Source: Martinezella tropici
Lineage (GTDB): Bacteria; Pseudomonadota; Alphaproteobacteria; Rhizobiales; Rhizobiaceae
Reading direction: 5' to 3'
NCBI RefSeq assembly: GCF_003287875.1
Contig: NZ_QMKK01000011.1
Location: 62,001-126,000 of the forward strand
DNA length: 64,000 bases
Shown: in pieces, positions 1 to 9,956 of the stretch
How positions within the stretch are numbered: position 1 is the first letter of the stretch
Layout of the letters: each line of letters starts with the position of its first letter
Made by a program: the position numbers and the translations under genes
The notes under the pieces: generated by a model
What the model was told of the DNA's origin: nothing
What the model saw: only the letters and a program-made list of their open reading frames with translations
Databases searched by the model: none

Positions 1-1038
1 CCGGTGATTTTTATGATCCTGGCTTCGATCTCGGCCGAATTCTCGATCGTCTTCAACGATTCCATGATGCCGCGGCTGGTGGGCAAGGACGATGTCGGCA
101 GGCTGTCGAACGCCGCCTGGGGGCTCGGCTATCTCGGCGGCATGATCGTGCTGATCGCCGTCGTGACCCTGCTTGCCGGCAATCCGCAGACCGGCAAGAC
201 CGTTCTCGGCCTCAGCCCGCTCTTCGGCCTCGACGCCACGCTGGGCGAGGATGCGCGTATCACCGGGCCGATCTCGGCCGTGTGGTATTTCATCTTCATT
301 CTGCCGATGTTGCTCTTCACGCCGGATGCCGCACGCGGCCTGCCGCTTCGCGCCGCAGTCCGCTCCGGCCTGCAGGAACTCTCCACGACCTTGGTCGAGC
401 TCAGGCGCCGGCGCGGCATCAGCCTCTTTCTTGTCGCCCGCATGATCTATCAGGATGGCGTCAACGGGCTCTTGATCCTTGGAGGCACTTTCGCGGCCGG
501 CATGTTTGGCTGGGCGACGATCGAAATCGGCATCTACGGCATCATTCTCAACGTCATCGCCATCTTCGGCTGCTTTGCCGCCGGCTATGTCGATCGCTGG
601 CTGGGATCGAAGACAACAGTCGTCATCAGCCTGACTTTGCTGCTCGTGGCCACCTTCGGCATCATATCGACCGGACCGGGCTTTACGCTCTTCGGCCTCG
701 TGCCGCTTTCGACCCTCGATGCCGGCGGCCTGTTCGGCACGGCAGCGGAAAAAGCTTATATCGGCTATGGGCTGCTGATTGGCATCGCTTTCGGTCCCGT
801 CCAGGCCTCCTCGCGCTCCTATCTTGCTCGCAGCGTCAGTCTTTCGGAGGCCGGCCGTTACTTCGGCATCTATGCGCTCTCGGGCCGCGCCACCAGCTTC
901 ATGGCGACCCTGTTCTTCTCGCTGGTGACCTATTGGAGCGGCTCTGCCCGCCTCGGCATGACGACGCTCGTCATCTTCCTCGCCGGTGGCCTGCTGCTTC
1001 TGTTGCCGACACCCTATCCAGCCGACAAGGCGAAGTAG
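1..1038 (+). CDS. MFS transporter, UMF1/Atg22-like family (5' partial)
   Basis: The reading frame is open from the first base, so the start lies outside the window; 345 codons and a TAG stop are present. The protein is strongly hydrophobic with about eight to nine membrane segments and a central hydrophilic loop rich in Arg (ELRRRRG near residue 135). The pattern [20 protein letters not shown] near the visible start resembles the Atg22/UMF1 branch of the major facilitator superfamily, which are inner-membrane carriers of mostly unknown substrate in bacteria. It converges on purH, with a hairpin between the two genes. Family is fairly sure; substrate is unknown. Confidence 0.75.
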   Translation, partial: PVIFMILASISAEFSIVFNDSMMPRLVGKDDVGRLSNAAWGLGYLGGMIVLIAVVTLLAGNPQTGKTVLGLSPLFGLDATLGEDARITGPISAVWYFIFILPMLLFTPDAARGLPLRAAVRSGLQELSTTLVELRRRRGISLFLVARMIYQDGVNGLLILGGTFAAGMFGWATIEIGIYGIILNVIAIFGCFAAGYVDRWLGSKTTVVISLTLLLVATFGIISTGPGFTLFGLVPLSTLDAGGLFGTAAEKAYIGYGLLIGIAFGPVQASSRSYLARSVSLSEAGRYFGIYALSGRATSFMATLFFSLVTYWSGSARLGMTTLVIFLAGGLLLLLPTPYPADKAK

Positions 1039-1040
1039 GC

Positions 1041-1073
1041 AAAGAAAATCCCGGCTGGCAAACCAACCGGGAT
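1041..1073 (-). terminator. Rho-independent terminator of purH
   Basis: An 11-bp inverted repeat with one G-T pair (arms 1048-1058 and 1063-1073, loop CAAA) sits between the convergent MFS and purH genes. Read on the minus strand the stem is followed by TTTTCTTT, so it fits best as the purH terminator; on the plus strand there is no U-tract. Confidence 0.65.
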
Positions 1074-1104
1074 ATACGCTTTACAAATCCGGTATATCCG
1101 CCGC

Positions 1105-2721
1105 TCAGTGGCGGAAGTGGCGAACGCCCGTGAAGACCATTGCGACGTTATGCTCGTTGGCCGCGTCGATCACTTCCTGGTCGCGCATCGAGCCGCCGGG
1201 CTGGATGACGGCCGTGGCGCCCGCGGCAATCGCCGAAAGCAACCCGTCGGCAAACGGCAGGAAGGCTTCGGAAGCAACAGCGGAACCGCGCGTCAGCGGC
1301 TCGGCAAGCCCCATGGCCTTGGCGGCTTCCTCGGCCTTGATAGCGGCGATCCGGGCAGAATCGACGCGGCTCATCTGTCCGGCGCCGATGCCGGCCGTCT
1401 GGCCATCCTTAGCGTAAACGACAGCGTTCGACTTCACATGCTTCGCGACGCGGAAGGCGAACTTCATGTCTTCCAGCTCCTGCGCCGTCGGCGCACGCTT
1501 GGTCACGACCTTGAGCTCCATATCCTCGACCAAAGCATTGTCGCGGTTCTGAACCAGCAGCCCGCCGGAGACGGTCTTTGCGGTCAGGCCAGCTGCACGC
1601 GGATCGGGCAGGGCGCCGACCGCGAGCAGGCGGAGATTAGGCTTGCGGGCAATGATCGCCTTGGCTTCCTCGCTCACTTCAGGCGCGATGATGACCTCGG
1701 TGAAGAGCTTGACGATCTCTTCGGCCGTTTCGGCATCGAGCAGGCTGTTCAGCGCAATGATGCCGCCGAACGCAGAGGTGGAATCGCAGGCAAGCGCCCG
1801 CTTATAGGCTTCCACCAGGCTTGGGCCGGTGGCAACGCCGCAGGGATTGGCGTGCTTGATGATCGCGCAGGCTGGCCCCTTTTCCGGCAGGAATTCGGCA
1901 ACGAGCTCATAGGCCGCGTCGGTGTCGTTGATGTTGTTGTAGGACAACTGCTTGCCCTGGATGAGCGTCGCCGTCGAGACGCCGGGGCGGTTTTCGCCGG
2001 TCAGGTAGAAAGCCGCCTTCTGGTGCGGGTTCTCGCCGTAGCGCATCTCCTCGCGAAGAACGCCGCCGATGACACGGTGGCGCGGCGTGGCGATATCGAG
2101 CGCTTCGGCAAACCAGTTGGAGATCATCGCGTCGTAAGCAGCGGTGCGGGCAAAAGCCTTGGCGGCCATGCGCTTGCGGAAATCATAGGTCGTCTGGCCG
2201 GCGTCGGCGGAAAGCTGCGCCAGCAGTTCGGCGTAATCGGCGGGATCTGTCAGTGTCGTTACATAGGCATGGTTCTTGGCCGAAGCGCGGATCATCGCCG
2301 GGCCGCCGATGTCGATATTCTCCACCGTCGTCGGATAGTCGCCACCGGCCTTGCGCACGTCCTCGAAGGGATAGAGGTTGATAACGGCAAGATCGATGCC
2401 TTCGATGCCGTGTTCCTTCATCGCGGCCTGATGCTCGGCATCGTCACGAATGGCCAGCAGGCCGCCATGCACCTTCGGATGCAGCGTCTTGACGCGGCCG
2501 TCCATGATCTCCGGAAAATTTGTCACTTCCGAAACGTCGGTCACCGCAAGCCCTGCTGCAGCAATCGCCTTGTGCGTGCCACCGGTCGACAGCAGGCGCA
2601 CGCCCTGTTCGCTCAGCGCACGCGCCAGCTCGACGATGCCGGTCTTGTCGAAGACGGACAGAAGCGCGGTTTTCACCTTCACCTTGTCGGGAGCGGGAAT
2701 TTTCTTGGAAACGACGGCCAT
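1105..2721 (-). CDS. purH: Bifunctional AICAR transformylase / IMP cyclohydrolase PurH
   Basis: This enzyme catalyses the last two steps of de novo IMP synthesis: formylation of AICAR with 10-formyl-THF, then ring closure. The protein is 538 aa, the usual length. The N-terminal MGS-like cyclohydrolase domain ([21 protein letters not shown]) is followed by the transformylase domain with the KHANPCG motif and a C-terminal end in VRHFRH. The start is placed at the ATG at 2721, eight bases after GGAG. A longer frame reaches 2883, but its extra 54 codons cross a palindromic intergenic repeat and are not PurH-like. The gene lies downstream of a heparinase-like gene on the same strand, with the repeat in its leader. 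Confidence 0.97.
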   Translation of the reverse strand: MAVVSKKIPAPDKVKVKTALLSVFDKTGIVELARALSEQGVRLLSTGGTHKAIAAAGLAVTDVSEVTNFPEIMDGRVKTLHPKVHGGLLAIRDDAEHQAAMKEHGIEGIDLAVINLYPFEDVRKAGGDYPTTVENIDIGGPAMIRASAKNHAYVTTLTDPADYAELLAQLSADAGQTTYDFRKRMAAKAFARTAAYDAMISNWFAEALDIATPRHRVIGGVLREEMRYGENPHQKAAFYLTGENRPGVSTATLIQGKQLSYNNINDTDAAYELVAEFLPEKGPACAIIKHANPCGVATGPSLVEAYKRALACDSTSAFGGIIALNSLLDAETAEEIVKLFTEVIIAPEVSEEAKAIIARKPNLRLLAVGALPDPRAAGLTAKTVSGGLLVQNRDNALVEDMELKVVTKRAPTAQELEDMKFAFRVAKHVKSNAVVYAKDGQTAGIGAGQMSRVDSARIAAIKAEEAAKAMGLAEPLTRGSAVASEAFLPFADGLLSAIAAGATAVIQPGGSMRDQEVIDAANEHNVAMVFTGVRHFRH

Positions 2722-2732
2722 GGGCTTTCTCC

Positions 2733-2816
2733 GGTCTAGAGCAACTCCAGGAAAAGTGTATGGCGGTTTTCCGTCCGGAGTTGCGATAACAAAAAACAGA
2801 GCGGAAACGCTCTGGA
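2733..2816. repeat. Palindromic rhizobial intergenic repeat
   Basis: Two hairpins lie side by side: GCAACTCC (2741-2748) pairing with GGAGTTGC (2777-2784), then AGAGCG-GAAA-CGCTCT (2798-2813). The stretch between the first arms (GGAAAAGTG, GCGGTTTTCCG) is the core of a very common rhizobial intergenic element. It occupies the leader of purH. Confidence 0.7.
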
Positions 2817-2892
2817 ATGAGGAGATGAAGCGTCCGGCGGGAAGGCGCGGGACGGATAATGCCGCCCCGTTAGCATAGCTCACGCGCTTAGC

Positions 2893-4596
2893 CTATGGCC
2901 GATGCGATAAAAACCAGCGGATTTCCGGCTTTTCCGTGATCCGGAAGACGATCTCGAGCTGATCGGAGGAGCGCATGCCCGAGGGATCGGCAAAGAAGAT
3001 ATCCTCCGCGACAAGCACTTCATTGCCGGGCGAGGAGAAGACCCAGGTCTCTCCATCCGGCGCGATCAGCAGCGCGGCATCCGTCTCGGTCTGCAGCAGG
3101 CTGATGGAGGGGTGAATGTGAAAGCGGGCCGAAGCGATGCCCTCACCCTTCGGCTGATGCTTCTTGCCCTCCGGCGCGAAGAACCGGTCGCGGCCGGCGA
3201 CGATCGTGCCGCTGGCATTCAGACTGATCTCGCGCTCATGAACATAGCCGAAGGCGGAGAGATAGCCGTCATGCGCGGCGCGGACATAGTCTCGCCCGTC
3301 TTCCGTCTCGGCGCGCTCGACGATGACCTTCTTGACGCCGCTGACCATGATCGGCCCAAGCGATTTCGATTTGGAGAACTGACAGGACGAGGTGTCGTTG
3401 AGCGTGACGGTCGAATGCGCCGCGGTCGCCCGCGCGGTTTGCGCAAAGCGATCACCCGCAAACTCCGGCGAACCGGAATTAATGATGAAGCGCGTCTTGC
3501 CCGACGACATTTCGAAGGAAAGACAGCCGGCATGGGCCGTGCGGCTGAGATCGGCCGAAGCCGCGGTTCCCACGTCGACGATGACGACGGCCGGACCGGC
3601 CGCCAACCGATGATATTTGGTATGCGGCAGCGCCTTGAAGGCCTGCCCTGCTGTTTCGTCATAGCGCAGCACCGACATCAGCTCGTTGGCGAGCGTCGAG
3701 GTCGCACCGTTGAACAGCGCCAGATCGCCATCCTGATGGCGGAAGAAGCGCAGTGCCGGATACATGCGGTCGATGCCGGGAATGAGCCGGATCGGCACGT
3801 CATGGCCGAGATTGACATAGGTCTGGCGGAGCGGCAGCAGATCGAGCAGGAGCTCGAGCGATGCCCGCGGATTGCGCGAGATATGGCCGCCATCCTGGAG
3901 GATTTGCCGGTCGATCTCCCGGTCGAGTGCCTGCCCCGCTCGCTTCAGTGTAAGGGAACTGCTCGGCATGGCGACCGAGGCCATGGCAAGCGCGATACGC
4001 ACGCGGAACCTTGTGATCCCGTCAGGGGATGACGCAACGATCCGCCGCAGAAAGCGCACATGAAAGACGAGCATGCGCATGAAGCGGCGGTAGAAAGCAC
4101 TATCCGTGCCCTGCAGGAGTACAGGCGAATGCGACAGAAGCGCGATCAGCCGCTGCGCCGCTATATCGGGCGACCAGGCAAGGCCATGCAGCCGGCGGCC
4201 GTGGACGGCAATCCAGTCGGTGAGGATCGATCGCGCCGCGGCTGAGGCCTGATCACTCTTTTCCGCCCGTAAATGCCGCAGCCAGCGAAAATTATGCAGC
4301 CGGGCGGCAAAGGCCAGCGATGGCAGCTCCAGCGAAAAGGGCGATGCGCCCTGCGTTTCCAGGACGCGCCCGGCGAGCAGAATGCGGCCGTTCAAAAGCT
4401 CTTCGACGAAAAAGGGATCGATGCTACGCAGGTCGGTCGGTGCCACGATCAAGCGCTCCGGCACACGCATCGTGTGGCGGGTGAGACGCAATCGCGTCAA
4501 CGCCGCGCGGCGCGACATCCGCCGCCATGCTTCCCGCATGTATGAACTCACAAAACCCTGCCGCAGATCTGCATATTTGCTTCTGCTTACTCTCAC
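2893..4596 (-). CDS. Heparinase II/III family protein
   Basis: The 567-residue protein has an alpha-helical N-terminal half (Trp-rich, with FRWLRHLRA near residue 103, like the alpha/alpha toroid of polysaccharide lyases) and a C-terminal beta-rich heparinase II/III-like part from about residue 330, with HTKYHRL, GTAASADLSR, INSGSPEFAGDRF and ATAAHSTVTLND. The family cleaves acidic polysaccharides by beta-elimination; the substrate here is unknown. No signal peptide is visible, which is odd for a lyase. The furthest start is a GTG at 4596 without a clear ribosome site; a GTG at 4551 or the ATG at 4539 are alternatives. It lies between rsmB and purH on the same strand. Confidence 0.85.
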   Translation of the reverse strand: MRVSRSKYADLRQGFVSSYMREAWRRMSRRAALTRLRLTRHTMRVPERLIVAPTDLRSIDPFFVEELLNGRILLAGRVLETQGASPFSLELPSLAFAARLHNFRWLRHLRAEKSDQASAAARSILTDWIAVHGRRLHGLAWSPDIAAQRLIALLSHSPVLLQGTDSAFYRRFMRMLVFHVRFLRRIVASSPDGITRFRVRIALAMASVAMPSSSLTLKRAGQALDREIDRQILQDGGHISRNPRASLELLLDLLPLRQTYVNLGHDVPIRLIPGIDRMYPALRFFRHQDGDLALFNGATSTLANELMSVLRYDETAGQAFKALPHTKYHRLAAGPAVVIVDVGTAASADLSRTAHAGCLSFEMSSGKTRFIINSGSPEFAGDRFAQTARATAAHSTVTLNDTSSCQFSKSKSLGPIMVSGVKKVIVERAETEDGRDYVRAAHDGYLSAFGYVHEREISLNASGTIVAGRDRFFAPEGKKHQPKGEGIASARFHIHPSISLLQTETDAALLIAPDGETWVFSSPGNEVLVAEDIFFADPSGMRSSDQLEIVFRITEKPEIRWFLSHRP

Positions 4597-4689
4597 TACC
4601 CGTGGTTAAAAAGAGGTTACAAATATACCAATTAAAGACATGTTCACCGGTTTTTTAACCATCCGGTAAAAGCGATCTGAGCTGGGGAA

Positions 4690-6099
4690 CTAACGCGTGC
4701 GGCGAAGCACGACGGCAAAGAAGCCGTCGAGACCGGAAGCAAAGCCATCGGCAAGCGGCAGCATGTCCGGCGTGGTGCGGAACGCTCCAAGCGGCGAGAT
4801 CGCCGTTTCGAGACCTAGCCAATTGCTCGCAGCGATCGGTATGCGCTCGACATTGTCGGTATCGGAGAGGAGGCGCGCGACCAGATCTTCGCCCTCCTCG
4901 GGATCGAGCGAGCAATTGGAGAAGACCACCACACCGCCCGGCTTGACCAATGTCAGGGCATGGCGCAGCAGGCGCTCCTGCAGGGCGGCCAGCTTGGCGA
5001 TATCCTCCGGTCCCTTGGTCCACAGCACGTCCGGATGGCGGCGTGTCGTTCCAGTCGAGGAGCAGGGGGCATCGAGAAGAGCCGCGTCGAAGAGTTCGTC
5101 AGGGCGATATTTGCTCATATCGGCAACGACGGTTTCTGCCTCGAAGCTCAGGCGTGCCAGATTACCGGACAGCCGCTTCAGCCGATTGGCGGATTGATCG
5201 AGGGCCGTGACCTTAGCGCCGGCGAGAATGAGTTGCGCCGTCTTGCCGCCAGGTGCTGCGCAGAGATCCACCACCCGCTTGCCGGTCAGCGAGCCGAAAA
5301 GCTTTGCGGGAATGCTGGCGGCGGCATCCTGAACCCACCACTCACCCTCATTGAAGCCTTCCAGCGAGGGAATGGACCCTTCGAAAGCGGCAAGCCGCAC
5401 GCCGCCGGTCGGCAGCACTACGCCGTTCAACCGCTTCGCCCAGCCTTCGGGATCGGATTTGACCGTGAGGTCGATCGCGGCAGGCTCGAGCTGCGTGTCA
5501 GAAATCTTTAGCGCGGCGGGGGCGCCATAGGCGGCTTCCAGGCGGGACAGGAACCAGGCCGGCATGGCCGGCACGTTCGCAACCCGCTCGAGGATTTCCT
5601 GCTTTTCGCGGCCGATGCGGCGGAGAATGGCGTTGACCAGCTTAGCGAAACGGCGATTGCGCGGATCGCGATTGGCTTGCTCGACAGCAAGATCGACGGC
5701 GGAATGATCCGGCACGTCAAGATAGAGGATCTGCGTAGCACCAACGACGAGCACATGATGCAGGGCACGGGCGCCTTCCGGCAGCGGCGAATCCAGCAAC
5801 GACGATATCGCCGCCTCGATGCGCGGCAGGTGCCGCAACGCGCTGTTCAGGATGGCCCGTACCAGTGCCCGGTCGCTGTCGCTGAGCGTGGTATAGGCGG
5901 CACTGCCACCTTCGGCATCGAGCATGCCGTCGAGCGGCGTCTTGCGGTCGAGCACGGCTCCCAGAATCTTTGACGCCGCCGCGCGGGCCTCAAGCCCGGG
6001 CTTGGGCGGAGACGAATCAAGCGGCCGCGATTGCTGCGGCCGCTTGCCCGATCGTTTTCCGTCTCTATTGGAAGCTTTGTTTTTCGTGTCAGAACTCAA
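4690..6099 (-). CDS. rsmB: RsmB/NOP-family rRNA (cytosine-C5) methyltransferase
   Basis: The 469-aa protein has an N-terminal NusB-like RNA-binding domain (about 35-165) and a C-terminal Rossmann methyltransferase domain. SAM-binding motif LCAAPGGKT is near residue 280, the motif-[10 protein letters not shown] near 345 and the catalytic-Cys motif SNCSLDPEE near 395. It should methylate a cytosine of 16S rRNA (967 in E. coli). The start is a TTG that overlaps the htpX stop by four bases (TTGA), which suggests translational coupling; the next in-frame ATG would cut into the NusB domain. The N-terminal 35 residues are polar and Lys/Ser-rich. Confidence 0.93.
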   Translation of the reverse strand: MSSDTKNKASNRDGKRSGKRPQQSRPLDSSPPKPGLEARAAASKILGAVLDRKTPLDGMLDAEGGSAAYTTLSDSDRALVRAILNSALRHLPRIEAAISSLLDSPLPEGARALHHVLVVGATQILYLDVPDHSAVDLAVEQANRDPRNRRFAKLVNAILRRIGREKQEILERVANVPAMPAWFLSRLEAAYGAPAALKISDTQLEPAAIDLTVKSDPEGWAKRLNGVVLPTGGVRLAAFEGSIPSLEGFNEGEWWVQDAAASIPAKLFGSLTGKRVVDLCAAPGGKTAQLILAGAKVTALDQSANRLKRLSGNLARLSFEAETVVADMSKYRPDELFDAALLDAPCSSTGTTRRHPDVLWTKGPEDIAKLAALQERLLRHALTLVKPGGVVVFSNCSLDPEEGEDLVARLLSDTDNVERIPIAASNWLGLETAISPLGAFRTTPDMLPLADGFASGLDGFFAVVLRRTR

Positions 6100-7094
6100 G
6101 ACCAGGGACCCTTCGGCGGTTGCGAACCACCGCGACCCGTATTCGGCACGGAACGCGATTTGCGCCCCGGATTATCAGTGAAGGACGGCCCCGTCGAGCC
6201 AAAGCCGGAAGATGGGGCGGAAGAGGATGTCATAGGCGAGCCGCCGCCGCCACCGAAACGAGCCATGTCATGCAGCGCGACGATGCGGTTTTCCGTATTC
6301 GGATGGGTGGAAAACAGATTGTCCATGCGTTCGCCGGAGAGCGGATTGATGATGAACATATGCGCGGTCGCCGGATGGCCTTCGGCCTCTTCGTTCGGAA
6401 TATGCGCTGCACCGCGAGCGATCTTGCCGAGCGCGGAGGCGAGCCAAAGCGGATTGCCGCAGATTTCCGCGCCACGGCGGTCGGCAGAATATTCGCGCGT
6501 CCGGCTGATCGCCATCTGCACCAGCATGGCAGCCAGGGGGGCGACGATCATCGCCACGAGAACGCCGACGATGCCGAGCGGATTGTTGTTGTCGCGGCGG
6601 CCGCCGAAGAAAAAAGCGAAATTGCCGAGCATGGAGATGGCACCGGCAAGCGTCGCCGTGATCGTCATGGTCAGCGTGTCGCGGTTCTGCACGTGCGCAA
6701 GCTCGTGTGCCATCACGCCGGCTACTTCCTCCGGCGTCAGCGCGTGCAGCAGGCCGGTGGAGGCTGCAACAGCGGCGTTTTCCGGATTGCGGCCCGTTGC
6801 AAAGGCGTTCGGCTGCGGGCTGTCATAGAGATAAACCTTAGGCATCGGCAGGCCGGCGTTGCGGGCGAGATCGCGGACGATGCGGTAGAATTCCGGCGCG
6901 CTACGCTCATCCACCTCCTGAGCACCATAGGTTGACAGCACCATGCGGTCGGAATTCCAGTAGGAAAAGAAATTCATGCCCGCGGCGGCGACCAATGCGA
7001 TCAGCATGCCCGATTGACCGCCGATCAGATAGCCGACGCCCATGAACAAAGCGGTCATGAAGGCAAGCAGCATGGCAGTACGCATGAGATTCAT
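6096..7094 (-). CDS. htpX: Zinc metalloprotease HtpX
   Basis: This is a membrane-bound M48 protease that degrades damaged inner-membrane proteins. The protein is 332 aa from the ATG at 7094, eight bases after GGAG; a frame extends further to 7124 without support. Two hydrophobic segments open the protein, the zinc motif HELAH lies near residue 133, a second pair of membrane segments follows, and the third zinc-ligand region is around [10 protein letters not shown]. The last 40 residues are a Gly/Ser/Pro-rich tail beyond the core domain. It is transcribed ahead of rsmB with a four-base overlap. Confidence 0.95.
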   Translation of the reverse strand: MNLMRTAMLLAFMTALFMGVGYLIGGQSGMLIALVAAAGMNFFSYWNSDRMVLSTYGAQEVDERSAPEFYRIVRDLARNAGLPMPKVYLYDSPQPNAFATGRNPENAAVAASTGLLHALTPEEVAGVMAHELAHVQNRDTLTMTITATLAGAISMLGNFAFFFGGRRDNNNPLGIVGVLVAMIVAPLAAMLVQMAISRTREYSADRRGAEICGNPLWLASALGKIARGAAHIPNEEAEGHPATAHMFIINPLSGERMDNLFSTHPNTENRIVALHDMARFGGGGGSPMTSSSAPSSGFGSTGPSFTDNPGRKSRSVPNTGRGGSQPPKGPWS

Positions 7095-7204
7095 CGAGAG
7101 GTCTCCAACACATCTGTCGTCCAAACCTTTCTCTTTGCGGCCGGACGCACTATGATTTGGCTATTCCTCCCTCCATTTCAATATTTCGGAGGTCGCGCGA
7201 GACC

Positions 7205-7432
7205 ATGCAAACCGCAGATAACGACAATAAACTCGACACCGAAGCCGGCGATATCACCCGCAAGCCACTCTCGCCCGCCGCCAAGCGCGCGCTTGCCGAA
7301 GCCGAGGAGCGCCGTAAGGCGCAGGAAGCTCAAGCGCAGGCCGAACTTCCCCCCGAAATCGGCGGCCGCGGCGGTGCCGACCCCGCACGCTTCGGCGACT
7401 GGGAAATCAACGGCCGCGCGATTGATTTTTGA
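7205..7432 (+). CDS. DUF1674 protein, SDHAF4-like succinate dehydrogenase assembly factor
   Basis: This 75-aa protein ends in the family signature EIGGRGGADPARFGDWEING followed by RAIDF, the hallmark of DUF1674/SDHAF4. In mitochondria SDHAF4 helps assembly of flavinylated SdhA, and a similar role is likely in alphaproteobacteria. The N-terminal half is charged and helical (AEAEERRKAQEAQAQAE). The ATG at 7205 follows GGAGG by 12 bases. It is divergent from htpX. The sdh genes are not in this window. Confidence 0.88.
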   Translation: MQTADNDNKLDTEAGDITRKPLSPAAKRALAEAEERRKAQEAQAQAELPPEIGGRGGADPARFGDWEINGRAIDF

Positions 7433-7518
7433 TTCTCGACGAAGTTCGAGTGCATTCGCTACGTTGATATGAACTGTACTTCCCCTATCGGAACCAGGCG
7501 CGCATTATTGGAGAGACA

Positions 7519-7749
7519 ATGGGTTCAATTTCCGAACCCTACTACCAAGTTGGCGACATAATGCTGCATGCGCGATTAATGGCCCTTATTGACGAAGGAA
7601 AGCTCATTGCTGAGGGCGATCCGTGGAATATCCAGACTTGCCAATCTGGCTTTTGCAATGAGCTCTCGAAATCAGTGAAGGTTTCACGTGAAAAAAATTG
7701 GCGAGAGACAAGCCCTCGCCAACGCAAATTTCCTGATTTTACGATATGA
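7519..7749 (+). CDS. Small orphan ORF, DUF3658-like fragment
   Basis: This 76-aa frame has a good ribosome site (GGAGAGACA before the ATG). Residues 10-45 (VGD..LHARLMALIDEGKLIAEGD) resemble the C-terminal DUF3658 module of DUF1835/DUF3658 proteins. The last 25 codons run through a parS site and the acsA terminator hairpin, so the natural protein may once have ended earlier. It is clearly poorer in GC than its neighbours. It could be a short functional gene or a remnant; I am not sure that it is translated. Confidence 0.4.
   Translation: MGSISEPYYQVGDIMLHARLMALIDEGKLIAEGDPWNIQTCQSGFCNELSKSVKVSREKNWRETSPRQRKFPDFTI
7680..7695. other. parS site 1 (ParB-binding)
   Basis: GGTTTCACGTGAAAAA matches the consensus TGTTTCACGTGAAACA at 14 of 16 positions with a perfect 12-bp palindromic core at 7682-7693. 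Its right end merges with the U-tract of the acsA terminator. It is about 17.5 kb from the proposed oriC. Confidence 0.8.
7691..7722 (-). terminator. Rho-independent terminator of acsA
   Basis: Arms TTGGCGAG (7698-7705) and CTCGCCAA (7715-7722) form a perfect 8-bp stem, followed on the minus strand by seven U (7691-7697). The U-tract overlaps a parS site. A second perfect hairpin (AGTGGGAGC / GCTCCCACT, 7749-7769) lies between this one and the acsA stop. Confidence 0.8.
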
Positions 7750-7773
7750 GTGGGAGCGGCGCTCCCACTTGCA

Positions 7774-9732
7774 TCAAGCCGCATCCGCCTTGTTCTGCCT
7801 ATTGGCGATCAGATCATCGACAACAGCAGGATCAGCGAGCGTCGAGGTATCGCCGAGAGCGCCGAAATCGTCCTCGGCGATCTTGCGCAGGATACGGCGC
7901 ATGATCTTGCCCGAGCGGGTTTTCGGCAGGCCGGGGGTGAACTGGATCTTGTCGGGCGAGGCGATCGGGCCGATTTCGGCGCGGACATGTTTTACCAATT
8001 CCTGCCGTAGCGCTTCGGTGCCTTCCATCCCGACCATCAGCGTCACGTAGCAATAGATGCCCTGGCCCTTGATCGAATGCGGATAGCCGACGACGGCGGC
8101 TTCCGAGACGTGCTTGTGGGATACGAGCGCCGATTCCACCTCCGCCGTACCGAGACGATGGCCCGAGACGTTGAGTACGTCGTCGACGCGACCGGTGATC
8201 CAGTAGTAGCCGTCCTCATCGCGGCGGCAGCCGTCGCCGGTGAAGTACTTGCCCTTGTAGGTGGAAAAGTAGGTCTGGATGAAGCGCTCATGGTCGCCAT
8301 AGACAGTGCGCATCTGGCCGGGCCAGCTGTCGGTGATGACGAGATTGCCGTCGGCCGCCCCTTCCAGCACATTGCCTTCATTGTCGACCAGCTGCGGCTG
8401 CACGCCGAAGAAGGGCAGGGTGGCCGAACCGGCCTTGAGATCGGTCGCGCCCGGAAGCGGCGTGATCATGTGACCGCCGGTTTCTGTCTGCCACCAGGTA
8501 TCGACGATCGGGCAGCGGCTGTCGCCGACCACCTTGTAATACCATTCCCAGGCTTCCGGATTGATCGGCTCGCCGACCGTGCCGAGAATGCGCAGGCTGG
8601 AGCGCGAAGCGCGCTTGACGAACTGATCGCCGGCGCCCATCAGCGAACGGATCGCCGTCGGCGCAGTATAGAAGATATTGACCTTGTGCTTGTCGATCAC
8701 ATCCCAGAAACGGCCCTGATCCGGGTAGTTCGGCACGCCTTCGAACATCAGCGAGGTCGCGGCATTCGCGAGCGGCCCGTAGACGATATAGGAATGGCCG
8801 GTGACCCAGCCGACATCGGCCGTGCACCAATAGATATCGCCGGGGTGATAGTCGAACGTATATTCATGCGTCATCGCCGCATAGACGAGATAACCGGCCG
8901 TCGTGTGCAGCACGCCCTTCGGCTTGCCCGTGGAACCGGAGGTATAGAGGATGAAGAGCGGGTCTTCCGCCTTCATCTTCGCCGGCGGGCAATCCGCCTT
9001 CACCTTGGCGGTTTCCTCGTGATACCAGACATCACGGCCGGGCTCCCAGGCAACCTTGCCGCCGGTGCGGCGCACGGCGATCACGGTCTTGACCGCGACC
9101 TTCTGCTTGGCGGCGATCTGGATCGCCGTATCGGTATTTTCCTTCAGCGGAATGGACTTGCCGCCGCGGACACCTTCATCGCAGGTGATGACGACGGTCG
9201 AGGCGCAATCGACGATGCGGCCGGCAAGCGCTTCCGGCGAGAAGCCGCCGAAGACGACCGAATGCACCGCGCCGATGCGGGCGCAGGCCAGCATCGCATA
9301 GGCGGCTTCCGGGATCATCGGCATGTAGATGGTGACGCGGTCGCCCTTCTTGACGCCGTGCTTCTTCAGCACATTCGCGAGCCGGCAGACCTGCTCATAG
9401 AGCTCACTATAAGTGATCTTCTTGTCGATATAGGGATTGTCGCCTTCCCAGATGAAGGCGACGCGATCGCCATGTTTCTTCAGATGCCGGTCGATGCAAT
9501 TGTAGGAGACGTTGGTGACGCCATCCTCGAACCACTTGATCGACACCTTGCCGGTAAAGGACGTGTTCTTGACCTTCGTGTAGGGCTTGAACCAGTCGAT
9601 GCGCTTGCCGTGCTTGCCCCAGAACTTGTCGGGATCCTCGACGCTCTGCTCATACCATTTCTGGTACTTCGCCTTGTCGATCAGGGCGCGTGCCTTAACC
9701 GGTTTCGTCACGGGATGGATCTTCTCCGACAT
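7774..9732 (-). CDS. acsA: Acetyl-CoA synthetase (AMP-forming)
   Basis: The enzyme activates acetate to acetyl-CoA through acetyl-AMP. The 652-aa protein has the usual length. The P-loop-like motif [11 protein letters not shown] lies near residue 263, the acyl-adenylate region TWWQTETGG follows around residue 413, and [11 protein letters not shown] near residue 607 holds the lysine that is acetylated to control the enzyme in other bacteria. The ATG at 9732 is preceded by a strong GAGGAGG. It is divergent from trcR, with 224 bases between them, and ends in two hairpins. Confidence 0.98.
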   Translation of the reverse strand: MSEKIHPVTKPVKARALIDKAKYQKWYEQSVEDPDKFWGKHGKRIDWFKPYTKVKNTSFTGKVSIKWFEDGVTNVSYNCIDRHLKKHGDRVAFIWEGDNPYIDKKITYSELYEQVCRLANVLKKHGVKKGDRVTIYMPMIPEAAYAMLACARIGAVHSVVFGGFSPEALAGRIVDCASTVVITCDEGVRGGKSIPLKENTDTAIQIAAKQKVAVKTVIAVRRTGGKVAWEPGRDVWYHEETAKVKADCPPAKMKAEDPLFILYTSGSTGKPKGVLHTTAGYLVYAAMTHEYTFDYHPGDIYWCTADVGWVTGHSYIVYGPLANAATSLMFEGVPNYPDQGRFWDVIDKHKVNIFYTAPTAIRSLMGAGDQFVKRASRSSLRILGTVGEPINPEAWEWYYKVVGDSRCPIVDTWWQTETGGHMITPLPGATDLKAGSATLPFFGVQPQLVDNEGNVLEGAADGNLVITDSWPGQMRTVYGDHERFIQTYFSTYKGKYFTGDGCRRDEDGYYWITGRVDDVLNVSGHRLGTAEVESALVSHKHVSEAAVVGYPHSIKGQGIYCYVTLMVGMEGTEALRQELVKHVRAEIGPIASPDKIQFTPGLPKTRSGKIMRRILRKIAEDDFGALGDTSTLADPAVVDDLIANRQNKADAA

Positions 9733-9956
9733 TGTTTCCTCCTCAAATCCCTAGCACTCCGATTTGTAACCGCGAGCACTCTTTCCGCGCAATAAATAGC
9801 AGGTCAAACTACGACAGCAATTGGACAAAGTGCATTTCATCCGCAAAGAATTGCAATTCCGCGACACTGTCGCTATATAGGGCCGTATTTCCCGGACAAT
9901 GTGGTGTTACACCCCGGACCGCGACACCGGCGCGGACTGACAGAAGGACTATATCC

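Noticed and set aside
1108..2739. 543-codon plus-strand frame opposite purH
   Set aside because: Antisense to a complete PurH; no ribosome site or family pattern.
4606..4620. TTAA-N7-TTAC as a CtrA site upstream of the heparinase-like gene
   Set aside because: One deviation in the second half-site and no supporting second box; such matches are frequent by chance.
6690..6695. CACGTG in htpX as a further parS site
   Set aside because: Flanks (CTGCACGTGCGC) do not match the TTTCACGTGAAA core.
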